DNA from: Thermoplasmata archaeon
Lineage (GTDB): Archaea > Thermoplasmatota > Thermoplasmata > Thermoplasmatales > Thermoplasmataceae
DNA: 17,094 nucleotides
NCBI GenBank assembly: GCA_021797025.1
Contig: JAKAAK010000033.1
Location: forward strand, 1-17,094
Reading direction: 5' to 3'
Made by a program: the position numbers and the translations under genes
Notes under the pieces: model-generated
Databases searched by the model: none
What the model was told of the DNA's origin: nothing
The model's input: the letters and a program-made list of their open reading frames with translations, nothing else
Part shown: in pieces, positions 7,131-13,996 of the stretch
Layout: each line of letters starts with the position of its first letter
How positions within the stretch are numbered: position 1 is the first letter of the stretch

Positions 7131-7140
7131 TTTATATAAA
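7131..7140 (+). promoter_or_regulatory. Putative TATA box of the UbiA-like membrane protein gene
   Basis: TTTATATAAA would place the transcript start near 7161 and give a leader of about 32 bases before the ATG at 7193. A second AT-rich element at 7141-7150 is an alternative. Confidence 0.35.
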
Positions 7141-7192
7141 AAATTATATATTGGACTCACAAAAAATTATTGAATAAGTACCAATTAATTAT

Positions 7193-7906
7193 ATGGTAAT
7201 ACCCATGCCGGACAGATTAAAAGAATGGTTTGTACCCGCCTCCGGGCCCATTCATATGCGGGCTATTATTGGCCTGACGTTCTATCCATATACACTTATG
7301 GTCAGCTCTCTGGTATTCTTTGGTGGTTTCTTTTCCCACGATATTCATATATTCAGGTCTGTATATCTGTTCATAACATTTGTCATCTGCCTCGGAATTT
7401 CAGCCCATTGTTTTGACTCCTCACTTAAGAATTCCCCAGGACCATGGGCCAGTTATATACCCAGAAAAGGCATGATAATTACCGGCTTTGTATCATTGGT
7501 TGCTGGTCTTTCATTTTCCTTCTATTTCGCGTTCTTTGTTGTACACTTTTTGATAGTTGCCGGGGCAGTGGAAATATTCTTCGTGTTTGCATATAATCTG
7601 GAGCTCTTCGGGGGATTTTTTCATAATAATATCTCCCTTGCCTTTTCTACAGGTTCTATGCCGGTTGTATCCGGATATCTTATACAAGGAGGAAGTAATC
7701 TCATAGTAATATTGATAATGATCGCCACCGGGTACTCACTACTTCAGATACAGATACAGGCTTCAAGACCTTATAGGTCATTGATCAGAGGTGAGCTTAT
7801 TGATGGTACGAAACTGGCAAAGTACTATGAGAAGATATTGAAATCTGTAGTGATTTTTTCCATATTGCTAGCAGTGCTTGTTATAGTTGCAAACAGCGTG
7901 CTTTGA
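7193..7906 (+). CDS. Polytopic membrane protein, UbiA-superfamily-like
   Basis: A 237-residue integral membrane protein with about six or seven hydrophobic segments. Two regions stand out. One is an HCFDSSL stretch followed by YIPRKG (about 72-92), at the place where UbiA prenyltransferases carry their first Asp-rich motif and following arginine. The other is FVFAYNLELFGGFFHNN then GSMPVVSGYLIQGG (about 130-167). This combination recalls a group of archaeal and actinobacterial UbiA-like membrane proteins of unknown function. The second Asp-rich motif of true prenyltransferases is not seen, so enzymatic activity is not assured. An internal ATG at 7205 could be the real start. It stands alone between two gene-poor gaps. 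Confidence 0.6.
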   Translation: MVIPMPDRLKEWFVPASGPIHMRAIIGLTFYPYTLMVSSLVFFGGFFSHDIHIFRSVYLFITFVICLGISAHCFDSSLKNSPGPWASYIPRKGMIITGFVSLVAGLSFSFYFAFFVVHFLIVAGAVEIFFVFAYNLELFGGFFHNNISLAFSTGSMPVVSGYLIQGGSNLIVILIMIATGYSLLQIQIQASRPYRSLIRGELIDGTKLAKYYEKILKSVVIFSILLAVLVIVANSVL

Positions 7907-8313
7907 ACATTATCCTGCACTACCTTCCTGCAACTCCTATGCTAATTATATAAATATTTTATTTGTGAAAATTTAGGTGCAAAACTCCATTATAAAACAT
8001 ATATTATTATAACTTTTCTCTATATTTATGGTTACTTTATTGAATAGCCTCGAATTCCATCCTAGATTACGTCTTGACTTATGTTGCCCAAATATATAAT
8101 TTCATCTCTACAGACACTGCTACATACATTATGTATATTTTAGTTAACCTTTTCTCTAACCCGTATATATGGCAATTTAGATGACGCACTGAAAATTCAC
8201 CCACACCAATTCCTCACTGCTATTCTACATAAGAGTCACAATTTATTACACTCAATACTATTTTATATTTCCCCCATATCTATTAACTTGTCAAAAAATA
8301 TATTCCTAAAAAA
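7907..8313. other. AT-rich intergenic stretch with no gene seen
   Basis: About 400 bases lie between the ends of two convergent genes. No open frame of useful length, tRNA or clear snoRNA-type motif is visible. It contains several TATA-like tracts (for example near 7958-7970 and 8160-8170) and a short inverted repeat ATACAT-T-ATGTAT at 8124-8136. Convergent genes need no promoter here, so its length is unexplained. Confidence 0.4.
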
Positions 8314-8664
8314 TCACATATTTTTGAAAATAGAATCATATATATTTTTTACTTCATCCTCCTTTTTCTCGGCATTTGCAAGTTTCTTTATCTTTGCCTT
8401 ATCCAGATACCACTGGTTTATACGCCATGTTTTTCCATGCACTATGTTTATTTCTTCCCTGAATGTTGTAACTATTCCGTACTCTTCTAGATTGTAAAAT
8501 ACATCTCTTTCTGAAGCAGAAAGCACGTTGTCAAGAACATAATCCTCGTATCCGAAATATGATAGAATAAAATCGCAGAGGTCCTCTGAATCCTTGGATG
8601 ACATACCCTTTTTCCCATATATATTTGAGATTGCCTTTAATAATTCATCTCTGCTAACTGTCAT
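8314..8664 (-). CDS. Small archaeal protein, possible winged-helix fold
   Basis: A 116-residue, highly charged soluble protein with no signal peptide or membrane segment. The first 70 residues are helical with a pattern like a winged helix (RDELLKAISNIYGKKG, then SASERDVFYNLEEYGIVTTF). A wing-like strand pair EEINIVHGKTWRINQWYL follows, then a long charged helix rich in Lys and Glu (about 88-112) that may be a coiled coil. It may belong to the small archaeal DUF6015-type family, but I am not sure of that match. The start is supported by a TATA-like element at 8685-8695. Neither a DNA-binding role nor a partner can be shown from the sequence. Confidence 0.65.
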   Translation of the reverse strand: MTVSRDELLKAISNIYGKKGMSSKDSEDLCDFILSYFGYEDYVLDNVLSASERDVFYNLEEYGIVTTFREEINIVHGKTWRINQWYLDKAKIKKLANAEKKEDEVKNIYDSIFKNM

Positions 8665-8684
8665 GAACTAATTATTAATAACAG

Positions 8685-8695
8685 GTTATTAAATA
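8685..8695 (-). promoter_or_regulatory. Putative TATA box of the 116-residue protein gene
   Basis: The minus strand reads TATTTAATAAC, centred 26 bases before the ATG at 8662-8664. This is consistent with a leaderless mRNA made separately from the nucleotidyltransferase gene behind it. Confidence 0.45.
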
Positions 8696-8741
8696 TTATT
8701 AATACATTTTATATAGTATTATAGTCTATTTACAGCTTATA

Positions 8742-9668
8742 TTATATAATTATTTCCTCTATAACGGAATTTTCATATGCGGAAATCCTGCTTCCTGATA
8801 AAATTTTCATCACATCTCCAGGACCAAATTTTTTAGGTATTTCGCCATCTATATAACCATTCCCATAATTAATTTTAATTATGCCATCGGATGTTATTTC
8901 TATGCTTTCACCGGATCTCACATAATGCTCCTTTATTGTTTTTTTACCCTCCTGGTAAATGGTCTTGGAATAACCAAAAGTGGTATCCACTCTGCCGGCA
9001 TATAATTCCTTTATGGTTTTCAGGTCTTTTTCACTATCCACTCCCATCCAGAAGGCATCCTCAAAATACACACCCATCTGATTGCTCTTTACCAGATATG
9101 GAAAGGCTGTTTTTTCCACATCTTTTTCCATATACTTCATGAAAAATACGGGAAAAGCTGATTTTTTGATATAGTACATTCCCGCATTTATGTAGTGATC
9201 CAGCTGTGGTTTTTCCCTGAAATTGTCAACCTTGTCCCCGGAAAATTCAACTATACCATAAGGGCTCTGCATTTTTGTCACGTACATTATCAAACTGTAA
9301 TCACGTGATCTGGAGAACTTGACAAAGTTTTTGAAATTTATATCCGTTACAGTATCTCCGTTCCTGACTATTACGTCCTCATCAATATGGCTCATGAGGT
9401 TTGAAAGTGAGTAAAGCGTTCCCATGGGTTTTTCCTCCTTCAGATAATGGATATTAATTTCCTTGTAATCCCGGTAACGTTCCTCTATTATCTCGCTGAG
9501 GTAACCGGAAAGTATATAAACATCTGTAATACCTATGTTCTTAAAATCAAAAAGTTGCCTGTCCATTATTGTATAATTATCTTTTATTTCCACGAGGGTT
9601 TTCGGTATATGATCCGTAATCGGTTTCAAGCGTTTGCCGTAACCTCCGGCAAGAATAGCACCTATCAT
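8742..9668 (-). CDS. Sugar-phosphate nucleotidyltransferase with cupin-like C-terminal extension
   Basis: Residues 1 to about 225 form a nucleotidyltransferase domain that activates a sugar 1-phosphate with an NTP, probably for glycan or cell-surface glycolipid synthesis. Motifs: AILAGGYGKRLKPIT with IPKTLVEI (4-28), PMGTLYSL (81-88), NGDTVTD with the metal-binding-type Asp105 (103-109), NFREKP (149-154), INAGMYYI (160-167) and FWMGVDSEKDL (206-216). Residues about 235-308 have no left-handed beta-helix repeats. They alternate short strands and turns (KEHYVRSGESIEI, KFGPGDVMKI, SVIEEIII), like a single-domain cupin. The N-domain looks closer to mannose- or heptose-1-phosphate guanylyltransferases than to RmlA, but the substrate is not decided. 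A TATA-like element lies at 9684-9695. Confidence 0.88.
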   Translation of the reverse strand: MIGAILAGGYGKRLKPITDHIPKTLVEIKDNYTIMDRQLFDFKNIGITDVYILSGYLSEIIEERYRDYKEINIHYLKEEKPMGTLYSLSNLMSHIDEDVIVRNGDTVTDINFKNFVKFSRSRDYSLIMYVTKMQSPYGIVEFSGDKVDNFREKPQLDHYINAGMYYIKKSAFPVFFMKYMEKDVEKTAFPYLVKSNQMGVYFEDAFWMGVDSEKDLKTIKELYAGRVDTTFGYSKTIYQEGKKTIKEHYVRSGESIEITSDGIIKINYGNGYIDGEIPKKFGPGDVMKILSGSRISAYENSVIEEIII

Positions 9669-9683
9669 AGTAAGTGATTAAAA

Positions 9684-9695
9684 CCTTTTATAATT
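9684..9695 (-). promoter_or_regulatory. Putative TATA box of the nucleotidyltransferase gene
   Basis: The minus strand reads AATTATAAAAGG, about 23 bases before the ATG at 9666-9668. This fits a leaderless start. Confidence 0.45.
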
Positions 9696-9793
9696 AATTT
9701 TGTGCCGAGTTTTTCAGGTACGAACCAGTAGACCCTCTGAAAAGATGCAAAAGTCCACCACAAAAATAAAATAACATTGCTATATAATAAAAT

Positions 9794-11107
9794 ATGGAAA
9801 TTTCTACATTTAATCCCTATACAGGGTCAGAACTTGGAAAATATAAAATTACAGATATAGAGGGAGTAAAAGCTATCATATCAGAATTAAAGGGCAATCA
9901 GCTGACATGGAGGGTGGATTTTGATAAAAGAATAGACATGTTAAGAGAATCCAGGAATAATTTTGAAAAAAATGCGGAAAGCCTGGCCACTTTAATGTCA
10001 TCGGAAATGGGAAAGCCTATAAGCCAGAGCCTAGCAGAGGTGAAGAAAACCCTCTGGTTATTTGATTACTATCTGGAAAACGGGGAAAAATTTCTCTCCA
10101 ATGAGTATGTACAGACTGAGGCAAAAAAATCATATATAAGATTTGATCCGCTGGGCGTTATTATAATTATAATGCCATGGAATTTTCCCCTATGGCAAGT
10201 AGTAAGAGCGGCAATCCCGGCCCTGCTGGCCGGAAATTCAGTAATGTTGAAGCACGCATCCATTGTAAGCGGGACATCTCTGAAGATACAGGAATTATTT
10301 AATCTGGAAACATTCAAATCAGTTATAACCACCGGTAAGATAATAGACGATGCAATAAAATACTCTGACGGCGTTTCATTCACCGGATCGACAGATGCAG
10401 GTTCTATCATAGCAGCAGAGGCAGGAAGGAACATCAAAAAGTTCGTTATGGAACTGGGGGGTTCAGACCCATATATAGTTCTTGATTCGTCAAATTTTGA
10501 TGAGGCGGTCAAGAACAGTGTATATGCCCGGCTTCAGAATAACGGCCAGAGCTGCATAGCCTCCAAGAGGTTTCTTGTCCATCAGGACCTTTACGATGAA
10601 TTTACAAAAAGGATGTTTCAGGAATACAGTGCAGTGAAAGTTGGCGATCAGCTCAATAAGGATACATATGTAGGTCCTCTCTCTTCCAGTTCACAGAAAG
10701 AAATTATAGATAAGCAGATGGCAGAACTCAAAACAATGGGAACGGTAATGGCAACCGGAGAGAATTATGGAAACGTTGTGAGGCCCACAATAATTAAAAT
10801 GAACAGAGATTACGGCGAGGAGGTCTTCGGCCCCATTGCCATGGTAAAAGGCTTCAAAACCATGGAGGAAGCAATAAAGCTTGCAAATGATACACCCTAT
10901 GGACTGGGCTGTTCCATATGGGGAAATTCAGAAAAGGCGGAGTCCATGGCCCCGTACATAGACAGTGGCACAGTATCCATCAATAAAATTGTTGCATCCG
11001 ATCCCAGACTGCCATTCGGTGGAACCAAGAAAAGTGGTATAGGGAGGGAGCTCTCAAGATATGGAATACTGGAATTCACAAACATAAAGACTGTATGGGT
11101 TAACTGA
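9794..11107 (+). CDS. Aldehyde dehydrogenase, succinate-semialdehyde dehydrogenase-like
   Basis: An NAD(P)-dependent aldehyde dehydrogenase of 437 residues. Visible features: PWNFPLW with Asn130, VMLKHAS with Lys153 (cofactor binding), the FTGST turn (196-200), the general-base Glu220 in MELGGSDP, the nucleophile Cys254 in NNGQSCIASKR, EEVFGP (342-347), and PFGGTKKSGIGRE near the end. It resembles the short SSADH group (E. coli Sad/YneI type). D-glyceraldehyde dehydrogenases of the non-phosphorylative Entner-Doudoroff route in Thermoplasmatales belong to the same superfamily, so the substrate is open. The segment between Lys153 and FTGST is about ten residues shorter than usual: the typical PxGVxNVVxG stretch is missing. 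An MFS transporter gene follows after 13 bases. Confidence 0.9.
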   Translation: MEISTFNPYTGSELGKYKITDIEGVKAIISELKGNQLTWRVDFDKRIDMLRESRNNFEKNAESLATLMSSEMGKPISQSLAEVKKTLWLFDYYLENGEKFLSNEYVQTEAKKSYIRFDPLGVIIIIMPWNFPLWQVVRAAIPALLAGNSVMLKHASIVSGTSLKIQELFNLETFKSVITTGKIIDDAIKYSDGVSFTGSTDAGSIIAAEAGRNIKKFVMELGGSDPYIVLDSSNFDEAVKNSVYARLQNNGQSCIASKRFLVHQDLYDEFTKRMFQEYSAVKVGDQLNKDTYVGPLSSSSQKEIIDKQMAELKTMGTVMATGENYGNVVRPTIIKMNRDYGEEVFGPIAMVKGFKTMEEAIKLANDTPYGLGCSIWGNSEKAESMAPYIDSGTVSINKIVASDPRLPFGGTKKSGIGRELSRYGILEFTNIKTVWVN

Positions 11108-11120
11108 ATTCCGGGTTAAT

Positions 11121-12260
11121 ATGAAAATCCAGAGTTATTTTATTTCTGTTTCAAAGGCTTCCAGGTCATTTATACTTTCCATGCTGGCGGTTATAACCCC
11201 CTTTTACCTGGCAAGGTTTGTAGACGTATTTGATGTGGGAATAATTGTGCTTTTCAGTATAGCTTTCTCTACATTTATTATCTATCTTTTCCCTGCAATG
11301 AATATTAAGAACAGTTATAAGATGTATATAATTTCGGCTGCACTTGCTATAGCCTTATTGCTGAATTTTATTTTCTATGACTTTTATGTTTTTATCATAT
11401 CACTCATGCTCGGATCAATATCACTGTCAGGAAGAGATATAAGCCCCAACTCGCCCATAGAACAGTATGCCATGAGTTATTATGAAACAGACCAGAAGAG
11501 CAAGGGGAGGTCATTTTCCATTTATAATTTCTTTTCATACGGTGCAACAATACTAGCATCCATATTCCTGTTTCTTTATACAGATATAAATTATCGAACG
11601 GTTTTCCTCATACTTACAGTTGTGGCCCTATGCCAGTTCGTTCTGTATGTGTTTATCAAATTCCCACAGCATAAAAAAATCGCGGCAAAGGACCTCAATC
11701 CAGAAACCAGGAAGCATGTATTTTCATTATCATACCTTTTCTCCATGGATGCGCTTGCCGGCGGATTCGTTACCGTGTCTATGATATCATTATATTTCAA
11801 ATATGTTTATCATATTTCACTGAGCACGGCAGGCCTTATATTCATAGGTGTAAACGTCATAACAACCATATCAATACTGATTTCTCCCTTAATATCTGAA
11901 AAAATTGGTCTCATCAGGACGATGGTATACACACATTCAGTTAGCAATATATTTCTTATGCTGGTTCCGGTAATTCATGTACTTGCAATAAGTGAGGTAT
12001 TCCTGTTCCTGAGGCAGACAACAAGCCAGATGGATGTTCCAGCAAGAGATACACTGATAAACACAATAATAGAGCCGGATTACCGGGTAAAAAGCAATTC
12101 CATATTCTCAGCAGTGAGAAATGGTTCAATGATACCGGGACCGGGAATTGTTGGCGCTGTAATGTCAGTTTTCCCACCATTTATGTTCCTTGCTGGCGGT
12201 GGATTGAAGCTTTCATACGACATAATATTCTTCATAAAATACAGGAAAATTAAGATATGA
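11121..12260 (+). CDS. MFS transporter
   Basis: A 379-residue integral membrane protein with roughly 10 to 12 hydrophobic helices. It is organised in two halves separated by a basic cytoplasmic loop (FIKFPQHKKIAAKDLNPETR, about 186-205). The second half opens with SLSYLFSMDALAGGFVTVS and FKYVYHISLSTAGLIF, typical of major facilitator proteins. The loop AISEVFLFLRQTTSQMDVPARDT and a following RVKSNSIFSAVRNGSMIPGPG recall MFS permeases that include uncharacterised drug or metabolite carriers. No substrate can be assigned. It starts 13 bases after the aldehyde dehydrogenase stop and has no promoter of its own that I can see. It may move the aldehyde's precursor or the acid product. Confidence 0.85.
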   Translation: MKIQSYFISVSKASRSFILSMLAVITPFYLARFVDVFDVGIIVLFSIAFSTFIIYLFPAMNIKNSYKMYIISAALAIALLLNFIFYDFYVFIISLMLGSISLSGRDISPNSPIEQYAMSYYETDQKSKGRSFSIYNFFSYGATILASIFLFLYTDINYRTVFLILTVVALCQFVLYVFIKFPQHKKIAAKDLNPETRKHVFSLSYLFSMDALAGGFVTVSMISLYFKYVYHISLSTAGLIFIGVNVITTISILISPLISEKIGLIRTMVYTHSVSNIFLMLVPVIHVLAISEVFLFLRQTTSQMDVPARDTLINTIIEPDYRVKSNSIFSAVRNGSMIPGPGIVGAVMSVFPPFMFLAGGGLKLSYDIIFFIKYRKIKI

Positions 12261-12445
12261 TTTTCAATCAAATTTTATATTTATTTGTCTAATTTTGTTA
12301 TTTATGAACCAGACTACATTGCTATGAAATAAAAATACTAAGTCTAAATGAAAAAAATAGCTATGTTAATGCTCAGCCTATCATATTATTTTAAAAAGTA
12401 TTAGATGTGACGCAGAAACAAATATTTTCTGTGATACATGATAAC

Positions 12446-12452
12446 TTTAAAT
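12446..12452 (+). promoter_or_regulatory. Putative TATA box of the RNase P RNA gene
   Basis: TTTAAAT is centred 26 bases before the first base of helix P1 at 12475, with a purine-rich GATAAC just upstream as a possible BRE. The spacing fits transcription starting at the mature 5' end. Confidence 0.55.
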
Positions 12453-12474
12453 GTTTTACTGCAATTATACATAA

Positions 12475-12770
12475 GGAAAAGCCCGAGGGCAACTGACGCC
12501 GAAAGGTGAGGAAAGTCCCCCCTCCACAGCTGGCTGCAACCGGTGAAAGCCGGTATGCCGAGAGACATGGTAAAGAGACAAGAAATGCACGGCTCCGTGC
12601 CAAGAATGATTTGAAAAGATGACGTTTCACGGAGGGCCGATGAGAACTCTTCCTGCAGGGAGCAAGTCTAAATTGAATCGTTGAATACAGCTGCCAGATT
12701 CAGGTAAGACGCATAGTCGAATGTTGCCAACCGAAAGGCTAACAGAAGGAGGCTTACTCCGGGCATTTCC
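12475..12770 (+). ncRNA. rnpB: RNase P RNA, archaeal type A
   Basis: This is the catalytic RNA of RNase P, which removes tRNA 5' leaders. The conserved core is visible: GAGGAAAGUC at 12508-12517 (CR-I, 5' strand of P4) and ACAGAAGGAGGCUUAC at 12742-12757 (CR-V, 3' strand of P4). The ends pair as helix P1: GGAAA (12475-12479) with TTTCC (12766-12770), then GCCCG (12481-12485) with CGGGC (12760-12764), then AG with CT around one unpaired C. The A at 12480 faces the A at 12765. P1 fixes the ends at about 296 bases, a normal length for archaeal type A. Between them lie several GNRA-like hairpins, for example CCGGTGAAAGCCGG at 12540-12553. The minus-strand frame across the region is spurious. Confidence 0.95.
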
Positions 12771-12783
12771 GACATTTCAATAT

Positions 12784-12800
12784 AATTAAATATAATTTAA
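12784..12800 (+). promoter_or_regulatory. Putative promoter of the Nudix gene
   Basis: The AATTAAATATAATTTAA tract starts 14 bases after the RNase P RNA ends. Its first half is 25 bases before the ATG at 12813, so the Nudix gene probably has its own leaderless transcript. Tandem transcription with the RNA is not excluded. Confidence 0.4.
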
Positions 12801-12812
12801 AAATCTAATCTT

Positions 12813-13223
12813 ATGGACTGCATGGCAGCTGTGGCACTTATATGGAACAGCAATGAATTTCTTCTTATAAAAAGGGCAGATCAAGAAGGAGACCCCTGGT
12901 CAGGCCAGATGGCCTTTCCGGGAGGTCACAGGGAGCCTGGTGAGAGCTGTGAGGAAACTGCAATAAGAGAAACAATGGAAGAAACCGGTTTATCCATTTT
13001 GGTGAAAAAATCTCTGGGGATATACCATACTCTAAATGGTCATGTGAGCGTGGCAGCATTTGAATGCACATGCGGCAACAGAAATGTTTCACCTGACAGT
13101 GAGGTTGCAAAGTTTTTCTGGGTGCCTGAGAATAGTCTTATCCATGAAAATGAAAGTTATACCTACTCAGGCTATGTCATATTTGGATTAACTTACAGAA
13201 TTTTAAATGATTATTTTCATTGA
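12813..13223 (+). CDS. Nudix hydrolase, CoA pyrophosphatase-like
   Basis: A 136-residue single-domain Nudix protein. The Nudix box runs from Gly38 to Leu60: G-HREPG-E-SCEETAI-RE-TM-EE-TGL. It has the Glu44, Arg52, Glu53, Glu56 and Glu57 needed for metal binding; the usual hydrophobic residue after RE is Thr. Upstream, a LLIKRADQEGDPWSGQMAFPGG stretch (in pieces LLIKRA, DPWSGQ and AFPGG) resembles the motif placed before the box in CoA diphosphatases (NudL/NUDT7 type). Cleavage of CoA or another nucleoside diphosphate derivative is therefore likely, but the substrate is inferred. An internal ATG at 12822 could be the start. It follows the RNase P RNA, and its stop overlaps that of bluB on the other strand by 7 bases. 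Confidence 0.88.
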   Translation: MDCMAAVALIWNSNEFLLIKRADQEGDPWSGQMAFPGGHREPGESCEETAIRETMEETGLSILVKKSLGIYHTLNGHVSVAAFECTCGNRNVSPDSEVAKFFWVPENSLIHENESYTYSGYVIFGLTYRILNDYFH

Positions 13224-13894
13224 ATCCTATAATTTTGTAGAGCCTTTTCCATATCATCTTCAGGTGGTGTTCCCCAGGTATTCTCATAGACAAGGTTTGA
13301 AAGCCCGATCCTGCTCTCCCAGCCCTTCTCCTCCAGTTCAGGAATATCATGATCTTCCCGCAGGTAACCCACTGCAAGATATGCAATTATCTTTATATTT
13401 TCTGGGATTCCCAGCAAAGGTTTAATATTATCTGGATCGAAAAAACTTATCCATCCCATTCCTATTCCCTCTGCACGGGCAGCCAGCCACATATTCTCTA
13501 TGGAAAGTACGACACTATACTCTGATGTTTCTGGTATGGTAGCCGTTCCAAGGATATTTGGACCTTTCCTTGTATTATCGCATGTAACGCATATATTGAG
13601 ATCTGATTCCATTATTCCCTCAATCTTAATCCCATTGAACTTGTCTTTCCTTTCCTCAGGGAGGGACTCATAAAACTCCACTCTTTTTGTTTCTACAATA
13701 TTTTTTATTTTCTTTCTAATTTCTATGTTCCTGATTATTATAAAATTCCATGGCTGTGAAAGGCCAACGGAAGGCGCGCGGTTTCCCGCATCAAGTATTC
13801 TTGAAAGAACATTATTTTCTATCTGCCTGCTGGAAAACCAAGATCTGACATCTCTCCTCTTTTTTATGGCCTCATAAACATCCATGGCTGCCAT
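13217..13894 (-). CDS. bluB: BluB-like 5,6-dimethylbenzimidazole synthase (nitroreductase family)
   Basis: BluB is a flavin destructase. It uses reduced FMN and oxygen to make 5,6-dimethylbenzimidazole, the lower ligand of cobalamin. The 225-residue protein matches BluB along its length rather than general nitroreductases. Blocks are AIKKRRDVRSWF (9-20), APSVGLSQPWNF (40-51), KIEGIMES then ICVTCD (90-106), GPNILGT (111-117), MWLAARAEGIGMGWISFF (135-152), PELEEKGWESRIGL (185-198) and NTWG near 205-208. The two residues reported essential in Sinorhizobium BluB (Asp32 in RRDVR and Ser167 in GWVS) correspond to Asp15 and Ser150. No cobalamin gene is nearby. It could have drifted to another flavin reaction, though key residues are intact. 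It is divergent from the APC permease. Confidence 0.85.
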   Translation of the reverse strand: MAAMDVYEAIKKRRDVRSWFSSRQIENNVLSRILDAGNRAPSVGLSQPWNFIIIRNIEIRKKIKNIVETKRVEFYESLPEERKDKFNGIKIEGIMESDLNICVTCDNTRKGPNILGTATIPETSEYSVVLSIENMWLAARAEGIGMGWISFFDPDNIKPLLGIPENIKIIAYLAVGYLREDHDIPELEEKGWESRIGLSNLVYENTWGTPPEDDMEKALQNYRIQ

Positions 13895-13968
13895 AATTTC
13901 TGTGTGGTTAATAATATTTCAGCAAGGCCTGTTAACTCGTATCAATTTTTATTAGTATTTTCGTTATA

Positions 13969-13980
13969 TTTAAATATAAA
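13969..13980 (+). promoter_or_regulatory. TATA box that decides the APC permease start
   Basis: TTTAAATATAAA lies about 23-25 bases before the ATG at 13997. It falls inside the frame extended to an upstream ATG at 13904. Its place and strength argue for a leaderless mRNA starting at or just before 13997. Confidence 0.6.
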
Positions 13981-13996
13981 TCACGGTTTTATTCCC

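Noticed and set aside
8124..8136. Inverted repeat ATACAT-T-ATGTAT
   Set aside because: It is short, made mostly of A and T in a very AT-rich gap, and not placed near any start codon. Chance is enough to explain it.
9447..9677. Plus-strand 76-codon frame opposite the nucleotidyltransferase
   Set aside because: It is antisense to the GGYGKRLKPIT signature of a well-supported gene and has no recognisable protein pattern.
12413..12431. Inverted repeat CAGAAA...TTTCTG upstream of the RNase P RNA promoter
   Set aside because: Six-base arms with no second copy in the window and no reason to expect an operator at a constitutive RNA gene. Too weak to call.
12391..12630. A 79-codon minus-strand open frame
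   Set aside because: It lies across the promoter and 5' half of the RNase P RNA, which is supported by conserved core sequences and a closed P1 helix. The protein has no family pattern.
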